Source: Oscillospiraceae bacterium
GTDB taxonomy: Bacteria > Bacillota > Clostridia > Oscillospirales > WRJC01
Length of the DNA: 64,000 bases
NCBI GenBank assembly: GCA_009783265.1
Contig: WRHM01000001.1
Location: 62,001-126,000 of the forward strand
Direction: 5' to 3'
Position 1 is the stretch's first letter; the number at the start of each line of letters is the position of its first letter. Shown here one piece after another: positions 61,924 to 64,000 of this stretch. The position numbers and the translations under genes were made by a program. The notes under the pieces were generated by a model, which had not been told where the DNA came from, made no database searches, and saw only the letters and a program-made list of their open reading frames with translations.

Positions 61924-63162
61924 ATGAGCATATTTTCAGGGCTTTTCCGTTCCCGCGACAAACCCAAAAACAAAGTCGGCGGCGGATTTTCATTCTTCTT
62001 CGGCGGCACATCGTCCGGAAAGGCGGTCAACGAGCGCACAGCCATGCAGACCACGGCGGTGTACGCCTGTGTCCGAATACTCGCTGAATCCATCGCGGGA
62101 CTGCCACTTCACATATATAAATACAAGAGCGACGGCGGCAACGAAAAAGCTGTCAGTCACCCGCTATATCATACGCTCCATGACGAGCCGAATCCGGAGA
62201 TGACTTCGTTTGTGTTCAGGGAAACACTGATGAGCCATCTTCTTTTGTGGGGTAACGCATATGCACAAATCATCCGCGACGGGCGAGGTAAAGTATTATC
62301 GCTTTTTCCCCTGCTGCCGAATATGGTGGAAGTTGACCGCTCCGCGAACGGGGAGATATTTTATACATACAAGCGCGGAGCAGACGAAAACGAAAAAGTC
62401 ACATTGCGCCGCGACGAAGTGCTACACATACCCGGACTCGGTTTCGACGGACTTGTCGGCTATTCACCGATAGCCATGGCAAAAAACGCCGTCGGTATGG
62501 CTATTGCCACCGAGGAGTACGGCGCGTCATTTTTCGCCAACGGCGCGAATCCGGGCGGCGTACTGGAACATCCAAATGTAGTCAAAGACATACAGCGCGT
62601 TAAAGATTCGTGGAATACCGCATACCAAGGCAGTAAAAACGCTCACCGCGTCGCAATCCTTGAAGAGGGCATGAAATTCCATCAAATCGGTATTCCACCC
62701 GAACAGGCGCAGTTCTTGGAAACGCGGAAGTTTCAAATCAATGAAATCGCCCGTATCTTTCGAGTTCCACCGCACATGGTCGGCGACCTCGAAAAATCGA
62801 GTTTCAGCAACATAGAACAGCAGTCGCTGGAATTTGTTAAATATACGCTCGACCCGTGGGTAGTGCGGTGGGAACAGGCTCTACAGCAATCACTTATGCT
62901 ACCCTCGGAAAAAGGCGCGTATTTTGTGCGGTTCAACCTTGACGGACTGCTGCGCGGCGATTACGCCAGCCGAATGACTGGTTATTCCACCGCCCGTCAG
63001 AACGGCTGGATGAGCGCGAACGACATAAGGGAGTTAGAGAACATGAACCGTATTCCGGCAGAGGAAGGCGGCGACTTATATCTCGTAAACGGCAATATGC
63101 TGCCGCTTAAGGACGCGGGGGCTTTTGCGAATAAAAATCAGAAGGAGGAAGATACAATATGA
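61924..63162 (+). CDS. phage portal protein (HK97 family)
   Basis: A 412-residue portal protein. Typical segments: YACVRILAESIAGLPLHIY (~46-64), MSHLLLWGNAYAQIIRDG, FGANGANPGGVLE-type loop, and QFLETRKFQINEIARIFRVPP. ATG 61924 follows ACGGAGG. It forms the dodecameric ring through which DNA enters the head. It overlaps the protease start by 4 nt. Confidence 0.93.
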   Translation: MSIFSGLFRSRDKPKNKVGGGFSFFFGGTSSGKAVNERTAMQTTAVYACVRILAESIAGLPLHIYKYKSDGGNEKAVSHPLYHTLHDEPNPEMTSFVFRETLMSHLLLWGNAYAQIIRDGRGKVLSLFPLLPNMVEVDRSANGEIFYTYKRGADENEKVTLRRDEVLHIPGLGFDGLVGYSPIAMAKNAVGMAIATEEYGASFFANGANPGGVLEHPNVVKDIQRVKDSWNTAYQGSKNAHRVAILEEGMKFHQIGIPPEQAQFLETRKFQINEIARIFRVPPHMVGDLEKSSFSNIEQQSLEFVKYTLDPWVVRWEQALQQSLMLPSEKGAYFVRFNLDGLLRGDYASRMTGYSTARQNGWMSANDIRELENMNRIPAEEGGDLYLVNGNMLPLKDAGAFANKNQKEEDTI

Positions 63163-63860
63163 AAAAATTCTGGAATTGGGTACATAACGAAAACGATGAA
63201 CGCACCCTATATTTAGACGGCGTGATATCGGAAGAAACATGGTGGGGCGATGAGGTCACTCCAAAAATGTTCAAAGATGAATTGCTCTCCGGCTCCGGCA
63301 ACATCACCGTATGGATAAACTCACCCGGCGGAGATGTGTTCGCGGCGGCGCAAATATATAATATGCTGATGGACTACGCCGGACAAGTCACTGTAAAAAT
63401 CGATGGTCTTGCGGCAAGTGCCGCTTCGGTCATCGCCATGGCTGGTGGTGAAGTATATATGTCGCCGGTGAGCATGATGATGATACATAATCCGGCAACC
63501 ATCGCTTGGGGTGATTCGGAGGAGATGCGCCGCGCTAAAGATATGCTGGATGAGGTCAAGGAGAGCATTATTAACGCTTACGAATTGAAAACCAGTATGT
63601 CGCGCACAAAACTCGCCCGTATGATGGACGACGAGTCGTGGATGAACGCCCGTAAAGCGGTGGAGTTAGGCTTCGCTGACAAAATCATGTTCACAGAGGA
63701 GGAAATCGAACCGCAGGACAACAATCAAGGCTTCATATTCAGCCGTATGGCTGTGACAAATTCGTTAATCAGTAAATTTCCAAAACCCAAAGAAACCGAA
63801 AAACCCGCAGGCACACCGATTGAGTCGCTTGATAAGCGGCTTTCTTTAATTTCGCATTAA
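63159..63860 (+). CDS. phage ClpP-like prohead protease
   Basis: A 233-residue S14-type protease. NSPGGDVFAAAQIYNML (~54-70) forms the oxyanion strand, GLAASAASVIAMAG (~83-96) contains the likely nucleophile Ser87, and MMIHNP contains His110. The ATG overlaps the portal stop. Expected to process or chaperone capsid proteins during head assembly. Confidence 0.92.
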   Translation: MKKFWNWVHNENDERTLYLDGVISEETWWGDEVTPKMFKDELLSGSGNITVWINSPGGDVFAAAQIYNMLMDYAGQVTVKIDGLAASAASVIAMAGGEVYMSPVSMMMIHNPATIAWGDSEEMRRAKDMLDEVKESIINAYELKTSMSRTKLARMMDDESWMNARKAVELGFADKIMFTEEEIEPQDNNQGFIFSRMAVTNSLISKFPKPKETEKPAGTPIESLDKRLSLISH

Positions 63861-63898
63861 ATTAAAAATATATATAAAAATTTTGGAGGATATATAAA

Positions 63899-64000
63899 AT
63901 GATAAAAATACTTGAACTGCGCGAAAAACGCGCAAAAGCATGGGATACGGCAAAAGCATTCCTTGACAGCAAACGCAGCGACGATGGGATTTTATCCGCA
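63899..64000 (+). CDS. phage major capsid protein, N-terminal fragment (cut by window)
   Basis: The first 34 codons of a new frame (MIKILELREKRAKAWDTAKA..) preceded by TTTGGAGG. The helical, charged N-terminus and the position after portal and ClpP-like protease fit the scaffold region of an HK97-type major capsid protein. Confidence 0.75.
   Translation, partial: MIKILELREKRAKAWDTAKAFLDSKRSDDGILSA

Larger units (their letters stand above)
38860..64000 (+). mobile_element. prophage (left part; continues beyond window)
   Basis: A continuous plus-strand array of phage replication, terminase, portal, protease and capsid genes starts just right of the terminator at 38846. No integrase, attachment site or tail genes are inside the window, so the left border is only approximate and the right border is outside. 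Confidence 0.8.

Overview
The window looks like the chromosome of a clostridial Bacillota (Firmicutes) carrying part of a prophage. The evidence is the strong AGGAGG-type ribosome binding sites, the moderate-to-low GC content, sigma-A-type promoters, a giant secreted BspA-type leucine-rich-repeat protein anchored by S-layer homology (SLH) domains, and a siphophage-type replication and head module of the kind found in Clostridia. Species cannot be named from the sequence.

Region 1 (1-10.8 kb) is a mixed chromosomal stretch. It holds two tandem MutS-like ATPase genes (the first cut by the window edge), an acetamidase/formamidase, a convergent pair of paralogous zinc-ribbon proteins, and an aldo/keto reductase. 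A TetM-like ribosomal protection GTPase follows, preceded by a 21-residue leader peptide and a three-arm attenuator. Next come a HipA/CtkA-like kinase, an APH-type phosphotransferase, 3-methyladenine glycosylase I and a NimA-like flavoprotein.

Region 2 (10.8-22.1 kb) starts with a membrane protein combining TIR-like, TIR and RyR domains. A sulfatase faces a three-gene operon (URO-D-like, Gfo/Idh/MocA, tandem MBL fold) that may process a sulfated or methylated substrate. Then come an orphan PcfJ/PcfM pair, tRNA-Pro(CGG), a small ECF-like sigma factor, a tRNA-Leu 5' half behind a perfect consensus promoter, and an intact tRNA-Leu(GAG).

Region 3 (22.2-36.3 kb) is one 4704-residue gene on the minus strand. 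Its LRR part consists of three super-repeats whose first two periods are exactly 2352 nt each, built in turn from 195-residue and 23-residue repeats. Ig-like, chitobiase-like and three SLH domains follow. Upstream lies an XRE regulator, with three TACCCT boxes phased at exactly 23 bp in the shared intergenic region, and then an ImmA/IrrE-type metallopeptidase.

Region 4 (about 38.9-64 kb) is a prophage in plus orientation. It opens with two TCTCA-N5-TGAGA operator-like dyads and an early module: sigma-like protein, an SNF2/SF2 helicase interrupted inside its Walker A motif, family A DNA polymerase, DUF4406-like protein, primase-helicase and VRR-NUC. A sigma-like late regulator, HNH nuclease, terminase small and large subunits, portal, ClpP-like protease and the start of the capsid gene follow. 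Accessory genes lie at several places between these: a Phd/PIN toxin-antitoxin pair, a ParB-fused N-methyltransferase and a C5-methyltransferase, a low-GC membrane gene, an amidoligase with an amidoligase-like paralogue and a gamma-glutamylcyclotransferase, and a Mom-like DNA modification gene with a membrane partner. The strongest candidate for an undescribed system is the amidoligase/paralogue/GGCT group at 55.1-58.2 kb, whose three transcription units share one promoter-leader cassette. No integrase or attachment site is visible, so the prophage limits are not defined.
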